Source of the DNA: Clytia hemisphaerica | Taxonomy: Eukaryota; Cnidaria; Hydrozoa; Leptothecata; Clytiidae | Length of the DNA stretch: 64,000 bases | NCBI GenBank assembly: GCA_902728285.1 | Contig: CACVBU010000083.1 | Location: 62,001-126,000 of the forward strand | Direction of reading: 5' to 3' | Shown here: in pieces, positions 40,239 through 51,244 of the stretch | Numbering within the stretch: the stretch's first letter is position 1 | Layout of the letters: the number at the start of each line of letters is the position of its first letter | The notes under the pieces: model-generated | Database searches by the model: none | Seen by the model: the letters and a program-made list of their open reading frames with translations, nothing else | Told to the model about the DNA's origin: nothing | Position numbers and translations under genes: made by a program

Positions 40239-42605
40239 ATGCCGAAGCGAAAAGGTAGCAGAGAACTCGTTAAAAAGCAAGGTCTTCTTGGTAAGTTCCA
40301 GGCAAACAAAAAGACTATTACTACAATGGAGGAAAGAATAAAAGAGCAGGTTTCTCTTATAGAACAACTTCAAGAAAAAGTCGAATATAATGACAGAAAA
40401 TTGTGTGATCTTGAGAATCAGTTGAATAAACAACAAGAAATAATATCTGCAAAACGTGCAGAGTTAGAAAATTCTAAGAATAGTATTACCACAATCCAAA
40501 ATGAAAACAACAAGAAATACAGCATTCAGATAACTTCTCGCACCTCAAAGAAAAGACGCGCCAATCCGTCATCAGAAAAATTTGAATTTAAAAGCGAAGT
40601 GTGTTCGGAGGAATGAAACCTTCCAAATTTGTCAAAAAGTTCATGGAGGTACTGATTTAGATAATAAACCAACTCTTTTTGGAATGGTAGATACCCTCAC
40701 AGCCAAGTTTAAATCGAAAGAGGTTTCTGATACTTTACTCTCATCAAAACAGTCGTTGACAAAATGTTTGAAAGAATTACAAATTAAAAGTTGGAGTGAC
40801 GCTTATTCCAATTCTGAGGAAAACAGGTTGCGTTCATTAAACGTATATTACAGCCACGACGTTATGGGAAAGAGGAAATATTCCAATGTCAGGAAAGCTA
40901 ATAACAGAGCAAAGTTTGAGGGACAAAGTATTCCAAATTTCATTCCATACAAGAACCTTGCTAAGGAAATCGAAAGTGTTGATATAGGTATAACAAATGA
41001 TGCAAATAATTTATTGCCTGGGGGCAAGAAGTTGACGGAGTCTACAGAGAGCCTGCGTCTTTTATCAAGCGTTTGGCAAAGTTTTATCTTAATCGTAATA
41101 AAGAACGTTCGGACAAATTGAAAGAGTTTCCAAACCTTCCAAAGAAGGACAATGACTCTTTTATGTTTGCAATAGCTTTTGGGGGAGATGGGGCACCGGG
41201 CTACGGTACCTCTGTTTTGGTATCCTTCTTGAATGTAGGCCAACGCATAGCAAGCAGCTCAGAAAACTTTCTTTTGTTCGGAGCAGATGTTGACGAAAGC
41301 TCTGATGTTGTAGGGGCATTTATTAAAAAGCTTACCGCTGATATTAAAGATCTTGAGAGTAAAGTATTTGAAATCGAAGAACACAAAGTTGAGTTTTGTG
41401 TTGGCGAAGTTCCCAGTGACATGAAAATGCTCGCACATCTTGCTGGAGAATTGAGTAATGGCTCAACTTATTTTTCAACATTTGCAAATGTCTCCTCTCA
41501 TGAATCAAATGACTTTACAAAGAAATTCAGTACCTCCGACAAAAAAGCTGATTGGAAACCATGGGATTTTAATACAAGGATTAAGCATGCGGAAGATGTT
41601 GCTAAATTCAAAGACACTTTAAAATCTACAAACGCAAAATCAACCAAACGAAACAAAGTTACCGAACACATAAGCAAAACCTTATCCAGTCGTCAAGAAT
41701 TTAAACCCTTAATTGGGTCTTACGTTGAAAAAGCAAAAGCAGAGCCACTTCATTTAAAAAATAACATTGTTAAAGAACAATTCATGAAACTTTTTAAAAT
41801 CTGCACCTCTGAATCTAAGTTGAATGGAATAAGTTCATTTAAAGATATTCCATCTGCAACACTTTTTGTCAAATTTGTAAATTTCATTCACGACGAGATG
41901 AACTCTAATTTTCTTTCCAAAAAAATTAAAAGGTGGTTCAATGACTTGTCCAAAGTAAAGGAAAAAGATTTTTCATTTCGGTTTCGAGGTAAAGAGAGTA
42001 ATTCATTTTTGAAACATTTTCCTCAATTAATTTTTTTTATTATGAGCCAAGTTACAAAGCAGTCGATAAAAACTCGTCTTCTTGAAATTCACCGACAATG
42101 CATTGCTTTGAGAAAGTTGTTATCATACAGTGTTCGCATAATCAATTTCAACGAAACTCAATCAAAAGAAATGTTTGATTTAGGAAATGAACTGTTTAAA
42201 ACTTGCTGTCTCTTTGAACAAAATGTCACGCCAAGTCTTTGGACTTTATGCAATGCCGCTCCTGAACACGCAAAACTATGCCTCGAAAAGTACGGTTTTG
42301 GATTAGGGTGCAATACTATGGAAGGCAGGGAACAAAAGCATCAAGCCATAGAAAGATATGCCAATAACACTACATTCCAAAATAGATGGCCTGGTATTTT
42401 CAGACATGAATTTATTCATCTAATTCATTTGAGAGAAAATGGATTTGATGATTTGCATTATACAAGACGGCAAAACGAATACATACCAAAGATTGATGAA
42501 AAACTTGATTGTGTGACATGTTGTTTGCCATTAAAAATGGGATCATGTTTTCTTTGCTCTCATCCACTAATGAATAAAGTTGACAACATTTTGGCCAAAC
42601 ACTGA
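40239..42605 (+). pseudogene. DDE-like transposase of an uncharacterised family, two frameshifts
   Basis: Three overlapping frames make one protein of about 780 residues. 40239-40616 is a basic start plus coiled coil (MEERIKEQVSLIEQLQEKVE). About 40600-41040 continues as FQICQKVHGGTDLDNK, GMVDTLTAKFKSKEV and SLNVYYSHDVMGKRKYS. From about 41030 the third frame gives PASFIKRLAKFYLNRNKERS, FAIAFGGDGAPGYGTSVLVS, PSDMKMLAHLAGELS and, near 42320, CNTMEGREQKHQAIERYANN with RWPGIFRHEFIHLIHLRE. A CxxC pair (CVTCCLPL ... CFLCSHPL) closes the protein. The Asp of GDGAPG, the Asp of PSDMKM and the Glu of MEGREQKH are candidate DDE residues. I recall similar multi-copy proteins in cnidarians but no accepted superfamily name. 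The second break lies in a run of five G near 41021. Confidence 0.6.
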
Positions 42606-42633
42606 TTATTATTTTATTATTTTGCAACCATTT

Positions 42634-42801
42634 TAGTATTTTGTTTGGAACATCTTTACTCTAAAAACATGATTGATTTCTTATATTTTCAATCTTTTCG
42701 CTTCGGTATCTATAAAAAATTTTATTTTGTTTGCGCTAACATTTATTTCTAAGCGTATTTTAGTATTTTTTTGGAACATCTTTACTCTAAAAGCATGAAA
42801 T
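42634..42801 (+). repeat. Direct repeat downstream of the transposase
   Basis: TTTGGAACATCTTTACTCTA occurs near 42642 and again near 42771, each preceded by TTTTAGTATTTT and followed by AAA(A/G)CATGA. About 40 bases per copy, 128 bases apart. Possibly part of the transposon's 3' end. Confidence 0.65.
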
Positions 42802-43541
42802 CAACTAATTATGGGTTTTGAAAATCTGAAGATGATGGGTGCTCGAAAGATATGCTTTTACGTTATTTTCTAATGAAAGATTTTATGTGTGTCTGATTTT
42901 TCATTTGTTTTTTTGTCGCGAACATATTTTTAATTATCCAAATAAAATCCGATACATTTTGGGAACGTGCCAAACAATTACCGAAAGCAGTTGTTTATTT
43001 TAGCTAGGGTTTTTTTTGTTTATTATTTCCAAAATTTCTTATGTTCGAAGAGTCACTTCAAAAAATTTCTCATTCAAAGATCCTGAAAGATCAAATATTT
43101 ACGACAAAAAGGATTTTATTTATTTTCCTTGTTATATAGATTTTAGACTTTACGACAAAACATTTAATGTATATAGTTCCAGATTTTTAGACTTTACTAT
43201 AAGAGTATTTTTATTGAGAAAGTTTCAGATTTTTACACTTTTACGACAACCACACCGTTTTGATGTACATAGTTTCAGATTTTTAGACTTTATTTAAAAA
43301 AAAATTCTTTCTCGGAACACTGCAACTTAAATTTTTATTATTACTGACTCTAACATAGTTTTCGAATGTCGTGCTGCTGACATCTGGAAAAAATATTTGC
43401 GGAACGTGCGTTTGAGCTATCCAATCAAGTACGAGATGTTTGTTTTTGTGTCGTTGCTGCTACTTTCACTTTTGCACACTTGCGAAACAAAGATGGCGAT
43501 TTTTGTCAAGGCAGAATCCTGCTGATTTTTTGGGAGGTCGT
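42802..43541. other. Gene-free stretch with short TTTCAGATTTTTAGACTTTA repeats
   Basis: The phrase AGTT(C/T)CAGATTTTTAGACTTTA occurs near 43166 and 43271, with a degraded copy near 43221. No gene seen. Confidence 0.4.
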
Positions 43542-43545
43542 CAGT

Positions 43546-44137
43546 AGTCCGACACTTTCTAGTCCGACAGTAAAAATGTCCGACGTTGGATTTGACGAAT
43601 GCGTCAGTATTCTGACAACAATTTTGTCCGACAACGAGTCCAAAATAACATATAAAACGAAATATGAATCGCCGAAGAGGAGGCATATCTTTTATAAGCA
43701 ACCACGTGCTTATAAAAATCCAAAGTTCCGACTTTGAGGTTGGGCCCCTTAGGCTTTCAAGAGTCAAGAAATTGGATTTAGCTGTTTTTACGACCCTCCT
43801 TTTGGTGGGGTGGGGGGAGCGGAATTAAAGTTTGTGTTTTACAACTCTTATAGCATAATTCTGGACAAGCAAAAAGGGACTCTTAAAGGCGGTGCATTCT
43901 TTTTGTTATGTTTATGCAAATTTGATTGTTCCTTTGTTTCTAGTTATGTCAAAATGCCACCTAAATGAACATATTAATATTATCTCAGTGAAAAACCCTT
44001 ATTCAAAATCGACACTCTAAAATCTTTCGTTTTCGGACAAAAGTGACAAAAAACTTCGGAAAAAAAACTTCTAAATTGTAAATATATCTTATAGATTCGG
44101 ACTATTTTACTGTCGAACTAGAAAGTGTCGGACTAGT
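43546..44137. mobile_element. TIR element with AGTCCGACACTTTCTAGT ends
   Basis: TAGTCCGACACTTTCTAGTC at the left is mirrored by CTAGAAAGTGTCGGACTA at the right; the arms continue for about 38 bp (CGACAGTAAAA(A/T)). About 590 bp, with a small open frame but no recognisable protein. Confidence 0.75.
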
Positions 44138-44385
44138 GACATGCACCCGATTTTTTAAGCTGGAAGGCATCATTTGCTTGTAAAATAACGTTGCTGCTGT
44201 TCACACTTATTGTAAATTTTACTCGAGTATCATTCTTGAGGTTTTTTACCACTTCCTCTGGGAGAGGAGAGCTGTTCTACCATCCACTTGCTAATATGAC
44301 AATGTGTGTGGCTGTTTTTTTTGTTGTCAACTGAAAATTTCGATAAATGGTCTGACAGATGGTTTTTTCACTGCATGAAATATAC

Positions 44386-44860
44386 GTCTTTCCGATTTCT
44401 TGTTCTGAAAAACTTAATATTTTCGTGCGTACAATTTCGAAAAGATGGAATTTTCCTTACAGTTTTAAGAAAAGATTATTTTTCTTAAAGTTCTGAAGGA
44501 AAGACTGTCTTCAGGTATTTCTTACTTCGAAAAGATTATAATTCCTTTCGTCATTTTTTAGTAAAATGTAAAAAATTCATGTTTTTTAGATTGGCTGTCT
44601 TTTCTTTTTTTGTATCTTAAGAAAATATAAAGTTTTCATCTTTCCGAGTTCTAGTTCTGAAAAACTTAATATCTTCGAGCGTACGATTTCGAACAGATTG
44701 ATTTTCCCTTACACTTTTCAGAAAAGATTATTTTTCTTCAAGTTTTGAAGGAAAGACAGTCTTCGGATATTTCTTACTTCAAAAAGATTATAATTCCGTT
44801 TCTAGATTGGCTGTCTTTTCTTCTTTTGTATTCTAAGAAAATATAAAGTTTTCTTCTTGA
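44386..44860 (+). repeat. Tandem duplication of about 250 bp
   Basis: TTCTGAAAAACTTAATAT, AAAAGATTATTTTTCTT, GAAGGAAAGAC(T/A)GTCTTC and AGATTGGCTGTCTTTTCTT appear in the same order twice, at about 44400-44635 and 44655-44855. Copies differ by several substitutions and a deletion in the second. Confidence 0.75.
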
Positions 44861-45112
44861 AATTTAAATGAAAAGATATTTCATGAAGATATCAAATTTC
44901 CGTGCGAAATTTATCGAAAAATACAAAAACCTTGGAAAAATAAAAGGTAATAATTTCGACTTTAAGGAACATTAAAATTTCTACCTCGAGATAAAAGTGA
45001 CGAGCATCTTATCTTTTTGTAGCCGATTTTGCAAAAGTATTATATTTTCAACTTTTTAAGAGAAAAATAGTGACTTTTTAATTGGAAAGATTATTTTTTC
45101 TTTGGAAAATGC

Positions 45113-46084
45113 GGGTTGGTCTAAAAAGCAGGGTAGCCAATTGGGCTAGGTTGTGGGGTACCTAAATATTTTACAGACCAGAATAGAAATACCGAAAATG
45201 AATGCATAGAACCACATTTTACTGACCAGGGAGCATGAATCTGATTGATAATTAGATTGATCATGTATGATTCCAAAGATAAACAAAGATATAAATTACC
45301 ACGTGTTAATGCACGAGGAGTATGAAATAGACCTCATTATAATAGAGCTATTTCAAAAGACTTTTTGTACCTATTATAAGCTGCCATATTTAAAATTTTT
45401 GAAAGGAATTAATTGTTTGAAACATCTAAACATGATTTAAATTAAACAATAGATTCAATAACAAAGGATTGTTAAGATATGACAAGATTAGAGATCATAT
45501 GGCCCAGAGGCGATTCTCATCAAATTACAGCATCACAGAAATAACAATTAATAGTACCATAGTAGAGTGCATTTTGTAAAATCGCTCGAATGTTTTGATC
45601 AAAGCACTTGTTATACATTTTTGGAAAGCTAAGGGGTAAGGGAATCGAAATTACGATGTTTCCAATTTTTTTCGGACATTTTGGTGTGATTTTCAGACAA
45701 ATATGACGGTCTCAGGCAAAAATCATAGGGTTAAAAGTTAATGAAAATTTTAGCTCGAGAAAACGGACACCTGTTGTATATTTTTGGAAAGCTCTCAAAA
45801 AATTAAGATTAGAGGTATATTGCAAGTATAGGTGATTTCAGTACCTAACTCGAGATATTGAGCTTCAAAAAGCGCAAAAACTGGATAAAATAGCTGTTTC
45901 TGGCTGAAAAACACGGTTTTCAAGGGTTCTTAAATTTTATTACATGGAATCATTAACAAGATGTTGTAATAGTATTTCCACATTAAAACAGGTTTCAGAT
46001 TTAAAAAGTTTAGGCAAAAAGAGGTACCCCAAAACCTAGCCCAATTGGCTACCCCATTGGCTACCCTGCTTTTTAGACCAACCC
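45113..46084. mobile_element. 972-bp non-autonomous DNA transposon with 9-bp target duplication (MULE-like)
   Basis: GGGTTGGTCTAAAAAGCAGG at 45113 is exactly mirrored at 46084. The arms extend about 50 bp to GGGGTACC; the right arm has an extra near-copy of GGTAGCCAAT. GGAAAATGC lies immediately outside both ends (45104-45112 and 46085-46093). A perfect 9-bp duplication with long TIRs fits Mutator-like elements. No coding sequence inside. Confidence 0.85.
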
Positions 46085-46093
46085 GGAAAATGC

Positions 46094-47467
46094 CTAGTTA
46101 AACACCCCCGTGTGGTGTGGTGTTACTTCACAAAATTTGGATATTTATTTTTCTTATAAGCATCAAATTTATATGAATCAAAACAATAACTCTTGGTGTA
46201 AAGCAAACTTGGTTAATCGATGCTTACAAAGTTAAAACCTCGCCCATGTATGATCAATGATCCTGGATGATTCAAAATCCTTTTATGGCTCGACCCAAAC
46301 CTTTTTTTTTTTTTTCGAATTCGCATCTTTTTTTTAGTATCAAGATTTTAGCATACATTGCGCTAATATAAGGCGAAATTTTCGACTTTTAGTCGTCTTG
46401 TTAAAATTAAACTCGAATTATTTAACTTGACGGAAGAAGAGAGACCGATTTATACTTTCGCCTTCTTGTTGATATTTCAAAGGGGATGAAAATATTGTTC
46501 GGCGGTTTCATCTAAGAAAATCACAATTAACTATGAATTGAACAACACCATTCCCTATGGGACCCTGTTTTAGCACATTTATAATTGGAGAGAAATCACT
46601 ACGGTTTAAGTCTCAGTCCAATTAAGACTATTAGAGAAACATGTTGACAAAAACATTTTAATTGGCAGAAATTAAAAGGGGAAAGAAAGAATGATGACTT
46701 GTCACGAAATCTTGAAACAAGCTTTCATACGAACTCTATGTCAAAGTGTGCGAAACAAGGAGAAGAAGGAAAATATATTTTTCAATGATGCAATGATCAT
46801 GTAAGTTTTTATTCGTCAAGTTTCGGGAAAACCTGCTTAAAAAAGTAATTTCTTTCTCGCTATTGGTTTTTTGCAATCTTTAAGTAATTTTGGATTTTTA
46901 CACAGATTATTTTCGATACTGTATAAATAAAGAGGCAAGCTTTTTAATAATTATGTTTAAGTAAAGTATAATGTTATTATTTTCTCTCGACAGAAAATCG
47001 GAAAACGAGCTCGGAGAAGATCAATGTTAACAACGTGTGAAGAAAAGTTATCACAAAATGAACACCGTGTCTCATCCAGAAGACAAAGATATTGTTAAGA
47101 AAACGAAGTGATTGTTCACAAACAAAACCTATGAAACATTTTCAATGAGGGGGATTATAGTTCTTTTGAACGGAAGAACGCGGAGAACAATCGGGAAAAG
47201 AGACACGATATACACAACAGAACAGGGTATTTTAAGATTATTACAAATTATACCGCAATGTTTGCCCTTTTTTGTTAGATACTGATTTTTCACACAAATA
47301 ACAAGTTTTTGAACCGCAACCGAATTATTAATTCGAATAGTGCTTAGCAGTGTCAAATTTTGTCAGAATTAGTCCGAAGCCCTATATTTTTTAACTCTTT
47401 TTTCAATACCCCCTCCATTCTTCCCATCAAGTTTTTTCATCTTTTAAAAAATTTTGTATTATAATTT
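46094..47467. other. Gene-free stretch
   Basis: No supported gene. A tiny two-exon frame (46691-46800 plus 46994-47030, 48 residues) has good splice sites but no other support. Confidence 0.35.
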
Positions 47468-47517
47468 AATCAAAAATATATTTCAAAACCAAAAAATTTA
47501 AAAATCCATAACTCGGA

Positions 47518-47545
47518 GTTTCATGCTTTAAGCAATCATCAGATG
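47518..47545 (-). ncRNA. Hammerhead-like motif at the Penelope 3' end
   Basis: Minus strand: CTGATGA (47542-47536), a small stem TGCT-TAA-AGCA, then GAAAC (47522-47518). The two conserved boxes are exact; stems I and III are weak. Located 3' of the endonuclease, as in the other remnant. Confidence 0.4.
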
Positions 47546-47639
47546 TAACTAAAAAATTAAAAAGCTGTGTGAAAACATATGTTACAAAGTTGGTAAAATG
47601 CTGATTAAAAAGTCGTAAAAAAGTGATAAAATCGTAAAA

Positions 47640-49010
47640 CTATGAATTGTCACGAAGGACATCAAATGTGTCCGGAGGGACGTCTTTAAAGTTTTTTAAA
47701 AAGAATTTGCTCATATGACGGCACGTGGAGATTAGTTCGGTTCTTTTGTTTATAAGTTTGTCTTTGGAAGTAATTATGTGGTACTTTTCGGTCATGCAAA
47801 GGTTGCACGATTTGCCCCCATTTGAATAGGGTTTTGCATGATCGATGACTTTCCAGGATAACAGGGGCGAAATGTTTTTGCGCTGTAGTTTCCATACGTG
47901 CTTTGAAAGTTCAGTGGAATTCTCTTTTTCCTCATACCTAAAAGTATGTTTGTGTTGGTTCCATCTCGTTTTGAATGTATTTTCGGTAAGGCCGATGTAG
48001 TTGACACCGTCGTCTGGGGAGGATTTTACCGTGCATTGGTATATTAAATGCTTATCCAGACAGTTTCCGTTTAGAGGACATTCATTTTTTGCACGACAGT
48101 TGCAGGTTTCATGGGTGGTATCATTGGCTGTTTTGCGGTTGAGATTTTTTCTATTATGGGATGAAATAATGCTCGAGACATTTGGGAGGCAGCTGTAGCT
48201 GACCTTGAGGTTATTTCTATTGAACAGCTTGTGTAACCTGTGCGTTTTTGGAAAGTTTTTTGCTCACGATTGATAGGAAACGTTTTGCGACATCGGTTCT
48301 GACGTTGAGATTGAATGGCGGATTAAACCAGATGATTTTACGTTTTCTGTTTTTCTTCTTTTTGTTGATTGTTTTTCTTCTTGAATTCGAGTTTTGACTT
48401 GTACCCGCTGCTACTTAGTGCGTCGTTATAAAGTGCAGAAGCTCGTTTAAATATCGATTTGTTAGAGGAAATCTTGTTGATTCTGTCTGAGATCATTGAT
48501 GGGATTTGTTTTATAATGTTGGGTGGATGGTTTGATTGTGTGTTAATGTATGTTGGAAAACTGTTTGGTTTGGAGTATGGTTGGTAGGTTCCGTTGTTAA
48601 GGTTGAACGTAACATCGAGGAAATTGACGATCTTAAGGTTTGTTGATATGGTGATTTTAAGTTTAAATTTGTCCTGAAACATTTGGATCATGTCTTTACG
48701 GATTGAATCTGCCATATGGCCATTGATGTTCTCGAAGCAAGAAAGTCCATCATCTCGATAAACACCACTTTTCTTGACACCAAATTTTTTTCCAAGGCGG
48801 TAGAGAATGTAAAGTCCGACTAGTTCACACAATTCGGCTCCATCATAACTTCCCATTGTAACGTCAAAGTTGGGGTCGCCTTCTTTTTTTACCCAATGGT
48901 TATTATTAGCGAAAAGGAGTGATTTGCGGGAGTGCATGATGATCGATTTCTGCTCATCTGTAAGTTCGACAAAACGCTCGGCATGTGATAGTGCTGCGTG
49001 AAGAAGCTCC
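47640..49010 (-). pseudogene. Penelope reverse transcriptase (C-terminal half) and GIY-YIG endonuclease, frameshifted
   Basis: The first frame (about 49010-48338) reads SELLHAALSHAERFVELTDE, then PNFDVTMGSYDGAELCELVG and SGVYRDDGL, the catalytic Y-R-D-D of Penelope reverse transcriptases near 48750, followed by FLDVTFNLNNGTYQPY and PSMISDRINKISSN. A frame change near 48350 continues KIIWFNPPFNLNVRTDVAKR, and another in an A-run near 48262 gives LHKLFNRNNLKVSYSCLPN. The GIY-YIG domain follows: CPLNGNCLDKHLIYQCTV, DGVNYIGLTENTFKTRWNQH, ELSKHVWKL, KSCNLCMTEKYHI and KRTELISTCRH, ending with TAG at 47640-47642. N-terminal reverse-transcriptase motifs are missing. Confidence 0.85.
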
Positions 49011-49599
49011 GAGTTATGGATTTTTAAATTTTTTGCTTTTGAAATATATTTTTGATTAAAGAAGCTCTACTCCTAGTTGGTTTTATCGAGCACTCTTTGA
49101 ATATGATTTCACCTTATTTGATTGTATTATAATTTATCAATCATTTTATGTAAGATAGGGTATACTTTACATTTTAAGCGCAAGAATTATGTGTACACAT
49201 ATATTAATATAATTTTATTCAATATCAAATTTATTTTAAAGAAGAAAACCATCCAAGAATATTAAAATTCAAATATCTTTAGAATTTTACCCCGGTCTAA
49301 TTTCAATAAAATTGCAGTAATATCTGGAAAAAAACCTCGTAAAGAATCAAATACTTTCGCTAGCCTGTTTCAATGTTTTAATGTTAGACATTTTCTAAAC
49401 ATCTTTGCGAAATGAGAAGGGATCAAGGTATTTTCTTTTCCTAGACATTCCAAATAAAGATTTTTTGGTTATTTCTTGTTTAGAAATCTGCATATTTTCG
49501 TTGTGTTGAATTGTAAATCTCTCCTTTCATTGAAAAAATTCTGTAATTTCTTTTACAAAAAAGGTTTGTCTTTTCTCAATTTTAAGTTTAACTTTTCCA

Positions 49600-49795
49600 T
49601 GGACAAGAAAATAAGTAACAGTGAATCTTCAGTGCGTGGAGAAAACCTTATATTATCACTTCGGAGAAAAGTGGTACTTTTCGTAGCTAAAAAACCAATC
49701 TTTTTGTACAAAGAAAAGTTAACTTTTTCGATATTTAGAAAATTTAAGCTTCTCGAGAATCAGTGAAGATTCACTGTTACTTGTTTTCGCACAAA
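49600..49795. repeat. 21-bp inverted repeat, possible small foldback element
   Basis: AAGTAACAGTGAATCTTCAGT near 49611 is mirrored by AGTGAAGATTCACTGTTACTT near 49764-49784, with AAGAAAA / TTTTC outside. The interior repeats AAAAGTTAACTTTT-like words. Confidence 0.55.
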
Positions 49796-50449
49796 AGAAA
49801 ATTCAAAGATTTCAAAACAAGAAAATAAAGAGAAAAGTTAACTTTTCGTCATATATCTTGCATTAGAGAAGACGACTTTTCATGCAGTGTTTACCTTGTG
49901 GCATCCATACTGCATGGCACATTTTTGTGACAATTGATTGGAGTAACCATGCCTATTACATCAATTGAACTATTTTTATGGCTTGAGATCAAACCAAATA
50001 TCTGTAACAACAGTCAAGTCAGATTTAAAGCAACATTTGGATTTCGAGATAATTTAACATTTAGACTTTATAATTTTATTGGAAATGTCATGTCATGGTT
50101 AAACTTTACATTCAGGCGATCTTTGATTTTTTGTCATCATGTTGTCAATATACACAGTTCAACGTATTTGAATAAATGCTTTTACAAAAAAGATCATAAT
50201 ACGCCATCAAATATTGGGTGATTGTGGTCGCAGGAGGTATGCTGCGAAGAACAGACACATTATTTTTTCATGGATCTTAATTTAATGGTCCATTATTCAA
50301 CACGACATAAGAAAGACTTTGTTGTAGTTTGAGATCAAGCAAACGCAAACATTACCAGATTCCCATCAAGATTCAATATTAATATTATAAGCTACGTATA
50401 ATATAATGCAACACAAGAAGGGGGACAAATTGTGAATGTTTTGGTGGTA
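49796..50449. other. Gene-free stretch
   Basis: Nothing supported; the frame at 49934-50221 has no recognisable domain. Confidence 0.35.
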
Positions 50450-51244
50450 CCGTAGAGTCGTTTAATATCGACATACGTCTTGCAATCTCGACACCGGATC
50501 TGTAAAATAATCAAAACAAACCTTGAATGAAATTCTTGGTATCATTCTTATCGAACAAGTTCATCCATCAAACTAGAAGTTCAGTAAACATTGCAATCCT
50601 TTCAATTAAAAAAACAGCCAAATTATAAGCAGTTTTACACAACACACGAAACGCATGCAAACTGCCTCGTAACTTTCTTGTGTCCATCATTAAAATTTTA
50701 CAACTTTATTACGCTACAAGTCACGTGATAAAAATAATTCGCGCGCTTAGTCGACCTGGTTTCCATTTCCTTATTATTTATTGCAAGCACACGCTCTAGG
50801 CGCTAGGAGGCCGCGTTAAACTTCTAGGCGACGCACCTGTACACCCGGTCACGCCGTGATTGCCTGTATGGCGGTCACATTAAATTCAAAAGGAAACCGG
50901 GTTCTTTTTATTATTTTCGGTTCACGGTAAAAATATCTACTAAAAAATTCCTCGCATGCAAAATGTGTTGTGTTGTTGTGATTTGGACATCTTCGTTGAA
51001 AGTATGCTAATTAGTTTTTAGCGATTACTACATCGTTAAAGTTTTCTTTTCAAATATAAGTAGTAACACTTCACATTTCTCATATTATATTAACAATCTG
51101 TGACGTGATAGAGAGAGAGTACATTTTAGTGATTTATTGATAGCTTTGGTATGTATTTGTTTATGTTTGATTTTTTATTTCGAAGACCAGCCTACAGCTA
51201 TGTCGAGATTGCAAGACGTATGTCGAGATTAGACGACTCTACGG
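50450..51244. mobile_element. 795-bp TA-flanked TIR element (CCGTAGAGTCG)
   Basis: CCGTAGAGTCGTTTAATATC at 50450 is mirrored by the sequence ending CGACTCTACGG at 51244. The arms continue about 45 bp with TCGACATACGTCTTGCAATC. TA lies at 50448-50449 and 51245-51246. No protein coded; the interior has a GC-richer part near 50800-50870. Confidence 0.85.

Larger units (their letters stand above)
47468..49057 (-). mobile_element. Penelope-like element, 5'-truncated, with 51-bp inverted ends
   Basis: 47468-47518 and 49007-49057 are inverted copies, with CTCCGAGTTATGGATTTTTA at the inner edge of the right arm. The right arm starts where the reverse-transcriptase reading is cut. Same inverted-tail arrangement as the Penelope remnant at 24728. 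Confidence 0.75.

Noticed and set aside
43016..43297. Plus-strand frame of 93 residues
   Set aside because: It is produced by short AT-rich repeats (CAGATTTTTAGACTTTA) and shows no protein-like composition.
46691..47030. Two-exon mini gene (MMTCHEILKQAFIRTLCQSV ..., 48 residues) with GTAAGT donor and CAG acceptor
   Set aside because: Short, no recognisable domain; good splice sites alone are not enough in a large gene-free stretch.
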